Made by a program: the position numbers and the translations under genes. 64,000 nt of DNA from assembly GCA_025267735.1 (NCBI GenBank), contig CM046311.1, positions 34,572,895 through 34,636,894 of the forward strand, written 5' to 3'. A model generated the notes under the pieces. The model was not told the origin of the DNA, did not search any database, and worked only from the letters and a program-made list of their open reading frames with translations. Each line of letters begins with the position of its first letter. The stretch's first letter is position 1. This DNA comes from Mactra quadrangularis. Its lineage: Eukaryota > Mollusca > Bivalvia > Venerida > Mactridae. Of the stretch, positions 19,674 through 31,400 are shown piece by piece.

Positions 19674-21564
19674 AATCAACAATTAAAAAATTTATATGAC
19701 TTTCAATAAGTTCTACACTTTTATATGAAGATAATTTAAATTGATTTTTAGTATGCATGAAAGAAGCATAAAACCAATGTTATAATATTCTTAAGCAATG
19801 TACATGCACTCCTTATGTCTAAGTAACAAGTTATAGTTATCTCCCTTTGTGTTAGTACAGTGAAACTATTTATCTGTGATCAAACAAAAAACATTCAAGT
19901 TTTATCACTTTTTACTAAGTGTTCAGTACAGGGAATCTCACTAAGACATTTTATCATGTAGGCACACAAATGACATTATCTTAAGAGTCCTGATAGCATC
20001 TGAAATGTCCCTGTAAAGAACGTCTCTCTGTAATACCTAAAGTTAATTTGTGTCCCAATTACAGATAACTATATCTTCTCATGTGCTCAAAAGTCCAGTG
20101 AAGACAACTTTTTTTGCACCCCTAGACATAAATTCAGAGTGGACATTTTTGATTTCTTGGTTGTGACATGCCTTGATCTTAGAACCATGAAAATTAAAAG
20201 TTGAGAGAAGCTATTGTTCCCTTTTATTAAAAGCCAAGTTAAAACTTTGTCAAGAAAACTGTCCACTGTACTTCATTGTAGGCAGGTTTCTCTACATACA
20301 GTCTTAGGGTGGCATAGGCGGATCTAGGGGGGGTCTGGGGGTCCGGACCTCCTGGAATTTCTAAAATGTACCAGTCCATTAGTGTATTTTCTGACTGTAA
20401 GCCGTTTTTAAGTAGCATGAAGCATTTTTCTCGGTGCTTAACATATATTTAATGGTTATGTATTTACTATTATTAATACGTTACTTTATTCTGTATAATG
20501 TGGTTGTGGTTCGAAAGTTGGGACCCCCCTAGAAAAAGTCTGGACCCCCACTTACCCACGGGTTTAGAATGGTACGGCCCTGCACTGGAGATTGTGTCTA
20601 CCAAAACTGGTTAATTAAGACTGGCAAAAATATTTTTCTTTCATGATTGACAGCACTCTTATAGAGATTTTACGGTAATGATTGAAATATATTTTACCCA
20701 AGAACCAGATTTATACATTATGAATGTCTAAATTAAAATACAGACCTGCTATATTTCAGACCTGGACCCTGGACCAGGGTTTTGATTTCATCTGTTGTCT
20801 TCTTTGTGTATTAGTTAACAGGTTAAAGAGGGACATTTCAGGCTTGGGGAAATGTGGTCAATGGCAGGCCTGAAATAGTACTGGTATTTATAAAAAAGGT
20901 TCAGTGTGTCTTGATCAAGAAAAAAGTATAATACAGTAAAACCTCAATATCTGAATCCCTAGAGACTTTTTTAATAAAATCAAGTAATTTATGATCTAAA
21001 GAAAATACTGAAAAGTATTTAGCTTATAAGTATATAATCATGTATTTATTAAGGTTTTAATATGATGTTGATTCTGGCAGTTTTATCATAATGAATTAGG
21101 TGTCAGTGAACAGAATGTGCATTAAATATTTTAAGGCGAAGAATATTTTTATCTAAAAAATGTTTTTGAAAACATCAAATTTACAAAAAATCCAGAATCT
21201 TTGTATCCCTAATTAACAATTCATTTCTTAATTAAATTTGGAATCATTTTAGTCAATGCACTTTGCTTTCAGTGCAAAACATGTTCAAATTATCTACAAG
21301 AACTGAAAATTTATATCACGTTAAAGTGCCTTACAACTCAATGGAGAAGTAATATTATTACATGATAAAATATTAAATCCATGCATAACATGAGGGATAT
21401 TATGATTTAAAGCCCATACTGTAATAACCCCAATGGTTACTTATAGTTCAATACCTCTTTAGCACCCAAGATTCCGAGAAGAAACTATTTTTTATTCTAG
21501 AAAGAAGCTTTTATATAACAAAAATATCTATGTACATGTAACTCAGTTTTTGCCTGCACACATC

Positions 21565-22547
21565 TTATCATTACTAAAAGAATATGGGCTCTGAGACATT
21601 CAGTTTAATACAGTCACCTATGATGACTTGAGCACCGAGGTAACCAACAAAATAGTTTTTTAAAGTTAAAGTAAAATTTAATTTTTGTTGAAATATTGAT
21701 ACATGATGCAAATTAATATTCAAATGTTATTTCCATACATAATATGAGGACTTTTAAGTCTATTCCAAGCATATACAGTCACACCCCGGGACATAACCAA
21801 CTTCAAAATATTCCGTAATAGCCCCCGAGAACTGAAAATTCAATACCTCTTAAATTACGTCAAACTCCACGGAGAAGCTCATTAACAAAACAAATTTTTG
21901 ATTAAGTCATCTTTACATGTGGTAGAATTCATGTACAAAATTTGAAAAGGATTGAGAACTCTTGACATGGCCATTTTTGTGTTCAAACATAGGCAATTTT
22001 CGTAAAATTTTGAGACTTGCTTAATTTAAACAAAGATTGTGAATTCCGAAAAGGAGATTTTTGATTCAAATTTGCTTTAAAATAATCTTACAAGATGTAA
22101 ATAAAGGTAAAATAAACTTGAGCTCTAAATATGTAATGGTTTTGAAAAAAATAATGTTCAAATTTGGCAAATTTTATGACAAATTTAAGATTTTTCGACT
22201 TTTGGAGGTCTATAGACAAAAAAAGTAACAATCTGACACTTGAATAAGCACCATTTTTGTACTCTACAGATAAAAGTACATAATATATTTCACTTTCAGA
22301 AGTATAGAAACAATACTTGAAGAGATATAAGTGTCTAAACATGGCCTCAGGACGAAATTCAGAAATTGCAAAATTACCCCCCTTTACTTAAAAAGCCATT
22401 TTTTCCAAAGTACTGAAAATACTGACTAAATATTGCATTTTTGTCCATGAATTGGATGTACAAATACATGTTGAAAGTTTCAAGCATATCTGAGAAGGTG
22501 ACCTGGGAAAATTTCCAAAAATTGGTTGATTTGAGTTGGAATGACCC
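21565..22547 (-). repeat. Right terminal inverted repeat
   Basis: Inverted copy of the left arm; it differs by scattered substitutions and small indels. The minus-strand ORFs at 22,088-22,342 and 22,374-22,589 lie inside it, and the left arm does not conserve them as equal-length ORFs, so they are not genes. Confidence 0.85.
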
Positions 22548-22729
22548 AGAAAGATTTAAATAACAACAAAGTTTAACAAATGATATCAAACCTCTTTGAT
22601 GAATCGTTTTAGTCCATTTTAATCCGAGACACTGATAAATAGAAACCTGATCACTGAAGGAACTCTAAAAAGTAACTGAATGAAAATTTGAAAATACGAT
22701 ATATAGCCTTTTCCCAACCCCCTTAGCAA

Positions 22730-23170
22730 GTCCCAGCACGTTTGACGACTGGGAGGGATGAACCGTGAGTCGTCGCTATAATTAGGATAGGTGAGGTGAG
22801 TCATTGGATAATTAAGTATATGTCATAGCGTTACTTGGGAGCGCATACGCGTCATAGCTATAATTTGGATGGGTTAGGTGAGTCATTGAATAATTAAGTA
22901 CACGTCATAGCGTTACTAGTCATTTTAAGGATGGACCGAGGGGAGGGCCGTGAATCATTCTAACATTAGGGATAAGGCGAGTGAGTCAGCGCTATAGATA
23001 GGGTAGGGAAGGTGAGTGTAGGCTATAATTAGGGTAAGGGGATGAGTCAAATAACTAATTAGGGCAAATCAAATAACTAATTAGGGCAAATACGTCATAG
23101 CGTTATTAGTCATTTTAAGGATGGACCGAGGGGAGGGGCTGTGTCTCATTTCTAAAAATAACCATGGCGT
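22730..23170. repeat. Diverged tandem array, about 80-230-bp units
   Basis: Phrases such as GGTGAGTCATTGRATAATTAAGTA, GTCATAGCGTTA and CATTTTAAGGATGGACCGAGG recur two or three times in the same order. No coding potential. Confidence 0.75.
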
Positions 23171-23299
23171 CATCATATTAGGGATAGGTCATTGCGCAAC
23201 AATGAGTCATTTTAGGGATGGGACAGTGTGACGTCATCAACCAACAAACCAACAAAATCTCCCCAACTGTCCGAACTATACTACTATTCTTCATCAATT

Positions 23300-23960
23300 T
23301 ATATTCAAAATGGCTGACTGGCAGCCATATTGAATTTTTATTTAAATTACTGTATAGTACATGCATGCGGTATTTTACTCAACTCAATTTTAGCAAAATT
23401 TCGCTCCCAAGTCTTTATCGTTACAGTTGACTAGTACATGGATTTATTCTTGATGCAAATTCAAAATGGCAGACTGGCAGCCATCTTGACTTTGTTTAAA
23501 TAACTGTATAGTGAGCTTATTTCATTACCAATTTTCATGAAATTTTGCACTCAATCTCTTCTTGCTGAAGTCTATTATGTACTGCTATTTTTCTTAATCA
23601 AATTCTTATTGTTGAACTTTTTTTTGATGTATTGATATTTTTTCAAATACATAATGGCTGACTGGCAGCCATTCTGAGTTTTTCTTTTTAAAAAGGAAAT
23701 AATTTGATAATTTTTATACAGACTTTGAGAAAGTTAGCAAGTGTTTAAGTTGATGTGCTTGGCATTTTCTTAAGTGGAATTCAAAATGGCTGGCTAGCAG
23801 CCATGTTGAATTTTCTAATATCTTGTAAAGGAAACATCTTCTTTTCTCACCTCATTTTGATAAAATTGTGCTGACAAATTCTTGTTGTCAGATGCGATTT
23901 ATATGTATTTTTTTCCTAAATTCAATTTCAATGGACCAACTTATAGTCATCTTGAATTTT
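23300..23960. repeat. Diverged tandem array around a TTCAAAATGGCTGACTGGCAG core
   Basis: Five copies begin near 23,306, 23,459, 23,645, 23,779 and 23,926, about 134-186 bp apart. Each contains a quasi-palindrome of the ATGGCTGACTGGCAGCCAT type and then TTGAATTTTT. Only the core is well conserved. Confidence 0.8.
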
Positions 23961-24385
23961 TCTGTAATGTTGTGAAGAAAACATCTTATTTTGTTATAGC
24001 TAAATGAGATTTTAGATATTATTTTAACTATACTACTGGAAAAATAATGATAAGTAATCTAAGCTTTCTTATGGGGTATTTGTGAAATTCTTGATATGTT
24101 TTATTACAAGATATTGTGAATACTAATTGTTTGATTTATGTTACGTAAATTGCTGACTACCATCTTTAAAATTGCCTAATTTTTTACTTATTTATCAAAC
24201 AATTACAAACACATTCTACATTTTGCATAACTTGTTACAACATGCTCATGATGAGTTTAAATGTGATCACTCTTTGTCTGTTGTTCCACTTAACATTCAT
24301 AATGACCAAATGGTGTTCATATTCATGTAAAAATCATTTAAAATATGACAACTCTGTTCATTTTGCTGCTTCTTATCCAAAGAAA

Positions 24386-24845
24386 ATTGTATTTTCGCTC
24401 TTTCGCCTTCCGCTCACACATGCGTACATCTTCAATAGTCTTCTGCGCATGTGTGAGCGGAAGGCGAAAGAGCGAAAATACAATTATACGACAGATCTAC
24501 TCTGTCGTATGTTTGTCCCGCGAGGCGCCACACGAAAACACAATCATACGACAAATGTCTGTTTGTCGTATCATCGTCCCGCGGGTTGTGAGACGAAAAC
24601 ACAAAGATACGACAAAATAAAGGCAATAACACGACACGAAAATGTGTCGTATCTTTGTAAAAGTTTTGTCGTAAAAATACATTGTTGCATTGAGCTTTCA
24701 CAGGCGAAAACACGACAAATGATCAAAATGTCGTATGATTGTGTTTTTGCGTGGCGCCTCGCGGGACGATGATACGACATAAATACCATTTTGTCGTACT
24801 TTTGTGTTTTTATGTGGCTCCCCGCGGGACAACATTACGACATGG
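24386..24845. mobile_element. Nested fold-back element with repeated TGTCGTA motif
   Basis: Begins with a perfect 39-bp inverted repeat (24,386-24,424 and 24,446-24,484; 21-bp spacer). It continues with about thirteen copies of ACGACA or its complement TGTCGT, arranged in smaller palindromes and interleaved with CCCGCGAGGCGCCAC-type GC boxes. A second nested pair is about 24,515-24,560 with 24,725-24,775. Overlapping ORFs on both strands here (up to 176 codons) follow from the symmetry and are not genes. Confidence 0.85.
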
Positions 24846-25234
24846 CATAAATCAGCCACCATAGGTAAGGCTTCTGGGAGAATGGCTCTGTAGCATAAAT
24901 AAACATCGAATTTACGTGAACCAGAATCTACTTCATCGCAGTCAATAATTACTGATTCAATAACATATCAAATTTTCATTTAACAGCAACAACTATCTGA
25001 GCGTGTGTACGACTATTATTTGATGACGTCAGCCTACCAATCAAAGTGCTCTTCATCTTAAACGTTTGTGAAAAAAACTATTAAGTTAAATTTACCTGAC
25101 AAAACTACATAATAAGTAACACATTTAAGATGAAAAATTTACGCGTTGGTGCCATGAAAACCATGTGTCACTTAGCTATAATCCCCTAAGCCAGAATATA
25201 TACATTTCGTTATTTGATTTTATTTCCATTTAAG

Positions 25235-25448
25235 ATACAAACAAAAACTTTACATTTCGATGTAAAAGAGAAATGTTATCTAGATGTTTTTGAAACTCTT
25301 AACATCAATTGTGAAGTAGTTAATGATGACCAGCGGTCAGTTCCTCATGGTGAACGATGTACAATAGAAAATATGAATGAAGAACCACCACGTGTGGAAG
25401 AACTTATATGTAATAATGGACATTGGTCAGGAACAGACTATACAATAG
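25235..25448 (+). CDS. Exon 1: CCP-like module
   Basis: Acceptor CATTTAAG, donor GTATGT. Four cysteines and a terminal C-N-N-G-H-W-S-G fit a CCP/sushi domain. An ATG in frame at 25,214 lies inside the acceptor region and gives no signal peptide, so I prefer the splice-site reading. Confidence 0.75.
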
Positions 25449-28400
25449 GTATGTTTATGTTTTACATTGTTAAGGTCAGGAACAGACTATACAATAGGTT
25501 TCACAATGTTTCACATTTTTAAATGATAAGCATAGATAATATTGCACATGAGGGAACGAATAAGTAACTATTTTTAATACTTTTAATAAACGTGCACGTG
25601 CATTTCTATTTCATTACATGTTAAAAGTAGTATAGTGTAAATTCACAATTACGGTTGTTTCTTAGTATAATTGGCCTTTTTTGGCGCAGCTGTCTAAGCC
25701 AACTTTTGAACTATATTTTTAACCAATGCTCTTTGCTCTACTATTCCTGCTTGTCCAAAGAAATTCTCCTCGGTAGAGATAAGTGAATAAATATTTGATA
25801 TTATTAGATGTCCCAAAGTAAAGGGAAAATGTACAGTTTTAGGTCACACTTTGACCGGCATTTGGGTCAAAATGTCATCAAGGGCAAAAAATCAACTTGA
25901 TTCCTTCATACAGATTTTGTTTAATTTTCTTCCTAAATTCGAGCTATGAATCAATTATATTAATTTTACAATGTGTTTATTCTTCGAATTAGTAATATAT
26001 GATTGTTTGGTTGCTTGGTTACCGTCCTTTAGTGCATTTTGGTCGCGAAAACATTGTGAAAAATTCATTAAATCCGCAACTCATTATTTATTTTTCAATA
26101 TGCAGTCCCGAAAAAGTTAGATTTGCGGTCCCTACGGTCCCAAATTTTCAATATGCGGGCCCCAAAAGTAATATAGGTTAAACGTTTTCGATATACAGGT
26201 CCAATAAGAAAGTTTAGTGTACGGAATCAAATTTCAATATACAGACCCGAAAAGAACGTTAAGTATACGGTTACAAATTTTCAATATGCGGGTCTAGAAA
26301 AAGTTTAAGGTCCCATAATTTCAATATGTGGATCTCGAAAAAATTACTTTACTTATTTGGTAATTAAAATAAATTAAGATTATACCATACACATTTATAC
26401 TTCAAACGAAATGGATCCTTCACAGCGCCGAATATCTTTTTTAAAGATATTTCTAGTTCTATTTTACGGACACTACTGGATTATGTCAATATATGTAATA
26501 TAAATGAAAGACGATGGATTGATAAGGTGTACAGGTGTTACTTGACAGTTCTTCAAATCACTATTGAAATTCATATCCCTACCTAAAAAAACCTGAAAAT
26601 AAATTAACAATTTGTTGCAACTTATGGAATAAAAAATATGTGCATTAAAATCTCTCCATTAGTGCTATGTTATTTTAAATAAAGTATTTAAGAAAAACAT
26701 ACAAGTGAAGAGCAATATAATCTGAATTATCAAAGTTATTTATATATACATTTTATACGCCGGCTTACAAGTGAGAAAATTTACATGAATCGGTGATTTC
26801 TATTCCAGAGTAAATGTTAAGTAGCATATCCATTGTTTTTATCATAGTTGCCAAGTAGTTTGTTTGCGTTCTTTGATTTTATTAAATTCCAATGCACACG
26901 AAAAACGTTTTGTTCCGTCGGTACATTGATTATTTTAGGTCAACATATGTTGTCGGTTGTTTATAAAGCATTTCCTTGTTGGTTGAGGTATATTAACGTG
27001 ATAATGAGATTCTTAATGCCTTATGACTAACATTTTACTTTCAGCTGAATCAAGACATAGGCGGTTAATTGAAGTGATTGGATTGATACTTTCTGGGATT
27101 GGTGCCGGTCTTAGTGCAGCTGGTTTGATTTGTACTTTTGTTTGTAAGTATATAACATTTATTATTATTAAATGTTGCTATAAATTAACAAAAAGAGACA
27201 AAATACAGAAGAGATTAGAAAAGAACAGAACGTACATGTTACTTCGTAAAGTATATACTTGATGTATCTTGTTAAAAATAAATCAAAGTATATAATATAT
27301 AGCCACTTGACTACAAATGTACACTCTCAAATACACCCACACGCACATCCACACACACACTACCACCCCCTCATTCTACCACTCACACTAAGCTCTGATT
27401 CTACTCGCCTATTCAAATGCTATAATAAGGATATAATTATTAAATATTCTGACATAGGCACGTGCGTTTTCAGTCTATATTTAACGTGACGTTATCTATG
27501 CATTAACAATGAACACATACACGGCTGTCATAATTAGGGCTGTGGATCGTTGAACAAGTGGCGATCCGATCCGAACACGATTAATATGACGCGCTCTACG
27601 AATCGAACCACGAATCACAAGTTAATGGTAAAACATACTGGAATTCATGTAATAACAAAAGTAAGTGAAAAATACAGAAGCTTTTACTATATGGGAAACC
27701 ATGTACTCCAAACATTACTATGAGACGTTTTATGGGTATTTTCAGTGATGACATTTTTGCTCATATGTGTATCAATCGAAATTTTGACACAAGATAATTC
27801 GGTCCCCGTTGTAATTAAGCTGAAAATGTTCTTTCATTGTTTTCCAAAACTAGATCCAAAACGATTTCGGACGTGACGAATATTCGCACTCTATTTTCTG
27901 GTCGAAATCGCGAATAAACGAGTACTCAGATACTCGCAGCAGCCCTAGTCATAATTTACTCCCACGATAAATGAACTTTGTCGAAAACAGTGCCTGTGTT
28001 TATGAATGCATCGACTTAGTCCGTTAAAAATCTGTCAGTAAATTTAAAACATGTACTTATCTTATCACGTGAAGGAAAATGGTCAAAATTGAGTTTAAAA
28101 CGATTCTAGCATTTAGACCCTTGTACAATTAAAGAAGACTCACTTCAAGATGTTTGGTCCCCGCATTTCGTAATTAAGATGGATCATTTCATTCAGTGCT
28201 TTATCAGACGTTTATACCAGCCATTATAAAAAATACAAAATTTGACAAGTTCAAGCCCACTTGCTTTGTGTAATCTTGCAAGTTTCAAATCCAATGCGCC
28301 GTGTTGTGTTGATTTTTGGAAAATTCATTCTCCCTTGACACGCATTCATAAGTCCAATATTTAACAAATAATACATGGCCATGAGGGCAATATGCAAGTC

Positions 28401-31400
28401 TACGGACTGGTTGGTCAGACTGAGAAAGGTATCCGAAGCGCAGCTGAGTGCCATATAGCACTTCCGAGGTCTGAACAACCAGTCCGTAAACTTGCATATT
28501 GCCCGTAAAGCCATGTGTTATTTGTTATATTATACCGAATTTAAATCCTTTCACCACTCATGTTGCAGACATTTTACTACGAGAATAATCATGTGTTTTC
28601 AAATAATTATCTTATTCCTCATTATGTCAAATATCTAAAACCCCAGTCTGACTTTCATTTTCACGCAACGTAGCAAGATAACATGCTCTTCTTGTTATAT
28701 ATCATTTTTGTAAATCGACTTAGTCATTTCGTCTGTTTGTGTTGCCGTGCAATTAGCACAACATGGAGGTCGAGTTAAATAAGACTGGATGCCGTCATAA
28801 ACGGTCAAAATAAAATTATGGACTGGCTAGCCGGTCAATATGCAATTTATGGACCGGAGACGTCACATTAAATATAGAGGACGTTATGCAATTATGATGT
28901 AATATACATGTATATCCAAACTTTTTTTGAAAACTTTTCATTATAATAATTATTGTCTGACACATTACTATCCGGTTCATGCCTCAGTCCCATAAAATTG
29001 TGGCTTGTTACGGACCCTTACGTGCAGACAGTCGTAGGCCGTGGAAAGCCTTGCGTATCAAGATGACGGTACGCACATGGTACAAAACAACATTCCCGTA
29101 CGGAGCCGTAGTTGGAAGTCATGTATGTTTTATTCATACTCGGCCACGATTGTGTTCATAATTTGACTTTGAAACTGATACGTGTAGCCTGGGCTCATCT
29201 CACGGACCCTTGTAATAACGTAACAGTCCGTACGGGTACGCAAGACTTCGTACGGGTCCTTGCGGAGCTTGATCGCACGGCGCCCGTACGGTGCCCTCAT
29301 GGCTATTTTCATGTTTATGGTACGGTAGCTTAACTTCCAACCCTTTAGCTGTATTTTTGCAAAGTCGAAATGTTTGCTTATTTTGCGACGCCATTTTTTT
29401 TAATTTTTAATTTTTTTAATTGAGATTTGAATGTTTTATCTTCGATTTCAAAATACTACGTAAATTGTGTAAGTCTATGCTATTTTCGATATTTGCACTG
29501 GGATGTAAATTTCAACAGCATGGCATTTCTAAATGTTAATATAGTTCTACAAAACATTTATTTCCTAGTTATGTATTTTGCAATGTTAAAATCGTAATAA
29601 CAGTTATCCATACTTTACCCGATATCAAAATACAGCCACTCGTTTGATGCGCTAATTAAAGCACTCGTTATTTAATCATACGCGCATCAAAGCTTGTGCG
29701 TATATTTTGATAAACGATAAACGTTAAAATAATGACAAGTGTAATTAATTTCGTACATATACATTTTCGCTAAATTTATTATTTCTGCTCAATTCTTAGA
29801 TTGCATGAGTTGAGTGAACATATCATCACTTTGTCGAACAAAATTATAACGTTTACAGCTCTATGTTTAAAACCAAATATTGTCTCAAAATGTTCTTGTT
29901 ACGCTTTTCATATTGTCATAAATATTATTAGGCACGCATTTATGATTACAGTAAGATTTTTTGGATTACATGTAAATTAAAAAAGCACTTAACTAATTGA
30001 TTATTAAATAGTTTGTCAGACTGTATATTAGTTTATATTTTTTGTCTCGCAAATTTCCATGGCTGCCCTAAATGTATATTGTTATGTTAACCATAATAAC
30101 ATATTCTGCAGGTTTTACGGGTGGTGGTTCCAAAACTCTACATCCGCCTGAATTCCCTGAAGATTGCAAACCTTGTGAAATTCATGATAGATACTATGTT
30201 AATCCGGGTGAAACTAGTATTAAAATAGATTGGACAGTACCTTCTGTTACAGATAAAGACGGAGACAAGCCATGGTTAGTACACACTTGTATTTGATACC
30301 ATCTGTCCCTTAGAGGTATCACAGGTCCCAGGTCAGAAGACACTTGTCCTGACCCTAAACTGAGACATCACAGTCACCTTTAATTATATGTAGATACGTA
30401 TGTTCCTATTATTGCCATAATTGTAATTTGTATTAATAGTCTTTAAGACTCATAAGTTTATCAACATTCTCCGAAACTATTTGTTGAAAAAACCCTGATT
30501 AGATCAACCTTAAGCGAGAACAATATTAAACATAATTTTGACATAAAAATGCTGAGCATTCTTAAAGCAAATCTATGCATGTGGTTAAATCAATTTGCAA
30601 AGTGGTGTTTTTTAATCATTGTAAATTGTGTTTTACTGTATCTAAAATGCATATTGTATAATTCTATGCATCTTATTTTTTAGTATGTAAATTTATATGA
30701 GAAGTCAAAGTGAGTTTTTGTCACATTTCGGAGTTCTTCTTAAACATATTATAAAACGTTTGAATATATTAAATAGTTTTAATCATCAAAACATTGATAA
30801 CGTTCAGAAAATGAAGCATTAGTATATTATTTTCCCTGTGTTCGTAAATCATTGTTTTTGTAATGCTTAAAGTGTAAAACAAACTGGTGGTAAAAGCAGA
30901 GGAAGCAATTTTCCAGGATCAGTTGCGGGAATTACTTACGACATTCGATATGAAGCTAGAGACAATGACAATCTCAAAGCATTTTGTTCTTTTTATTTTG
31001 CGGTCTATGGTGAGTATAGAGTATATAAATCTATTCGATGAAAGTATTGAAGAGTAAAGTATTAATTGTTTGGTTTTCAACCATTGGCGGACGTACACAA
31101 TTTTGGAAATATAGCGGTTGTTGTTTCAATAATTCTATACAACGGTCTTACAATCGTTTTTGTTAAACGTTAGTTTTTGTAATTTTCAAGTAACTGGACA
31201 CGATCGTTATGACGTTTTAACGATATATTTATTCTTGATGTGAAAGCTTCCAATAATTTATTTACATAATTATTTTCTTGATTAAGGAAAGTTGTCGTTT
31301 ATTTTTAAATTAACAAATGACTAATGATTGGTACATTTAAATGGAAACTTATCATATTTCATATGTTAAACATTTTAACCACCGTATGTCATATATTCGT

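Larger units (their letters stand above)
16894..22547. mobile_element. 5.65-kb DNA element with about 1-kb terminal inverted repeats
   Basis: Left arm 16,894 to about 17,870 and right arm about 21,565-22,547 are inverted copies with high identity, both ending GGGTCATTCCA(A/T)CTCAAATC. The outer flanks show AGAA on both sides (16,890-16,893 and 22,548-22,551), a candidate 4-bp target duplication. The interior (17.9-21.5 kb) is AT-rich, with no ORF above about 80 codons and no transposase motif. It is presumably a non-autonomous relative of a long-TIR transposon; the superfamily is unknown. Confidence 0.8.

Noticed and set aside
22730..23960. A CRISPR array
   Set aside because: Repeat spacing and sequence are irregular, units are diverged, and the surrounding genome is eukaryotic.
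24242..24772. Plus-strand ORF of 176 codons and several overlapping ORFs on both strands
   Set aside because: They lie in a nested palindrome; symmetry gives open frames on both strands, and no protein feature is visible.
28979..29394. Four overlapping ORFs of 60-73 codons
   Set aside because: Open frames on both strands in a GC-richer, partly symmetrical block; no splice context.
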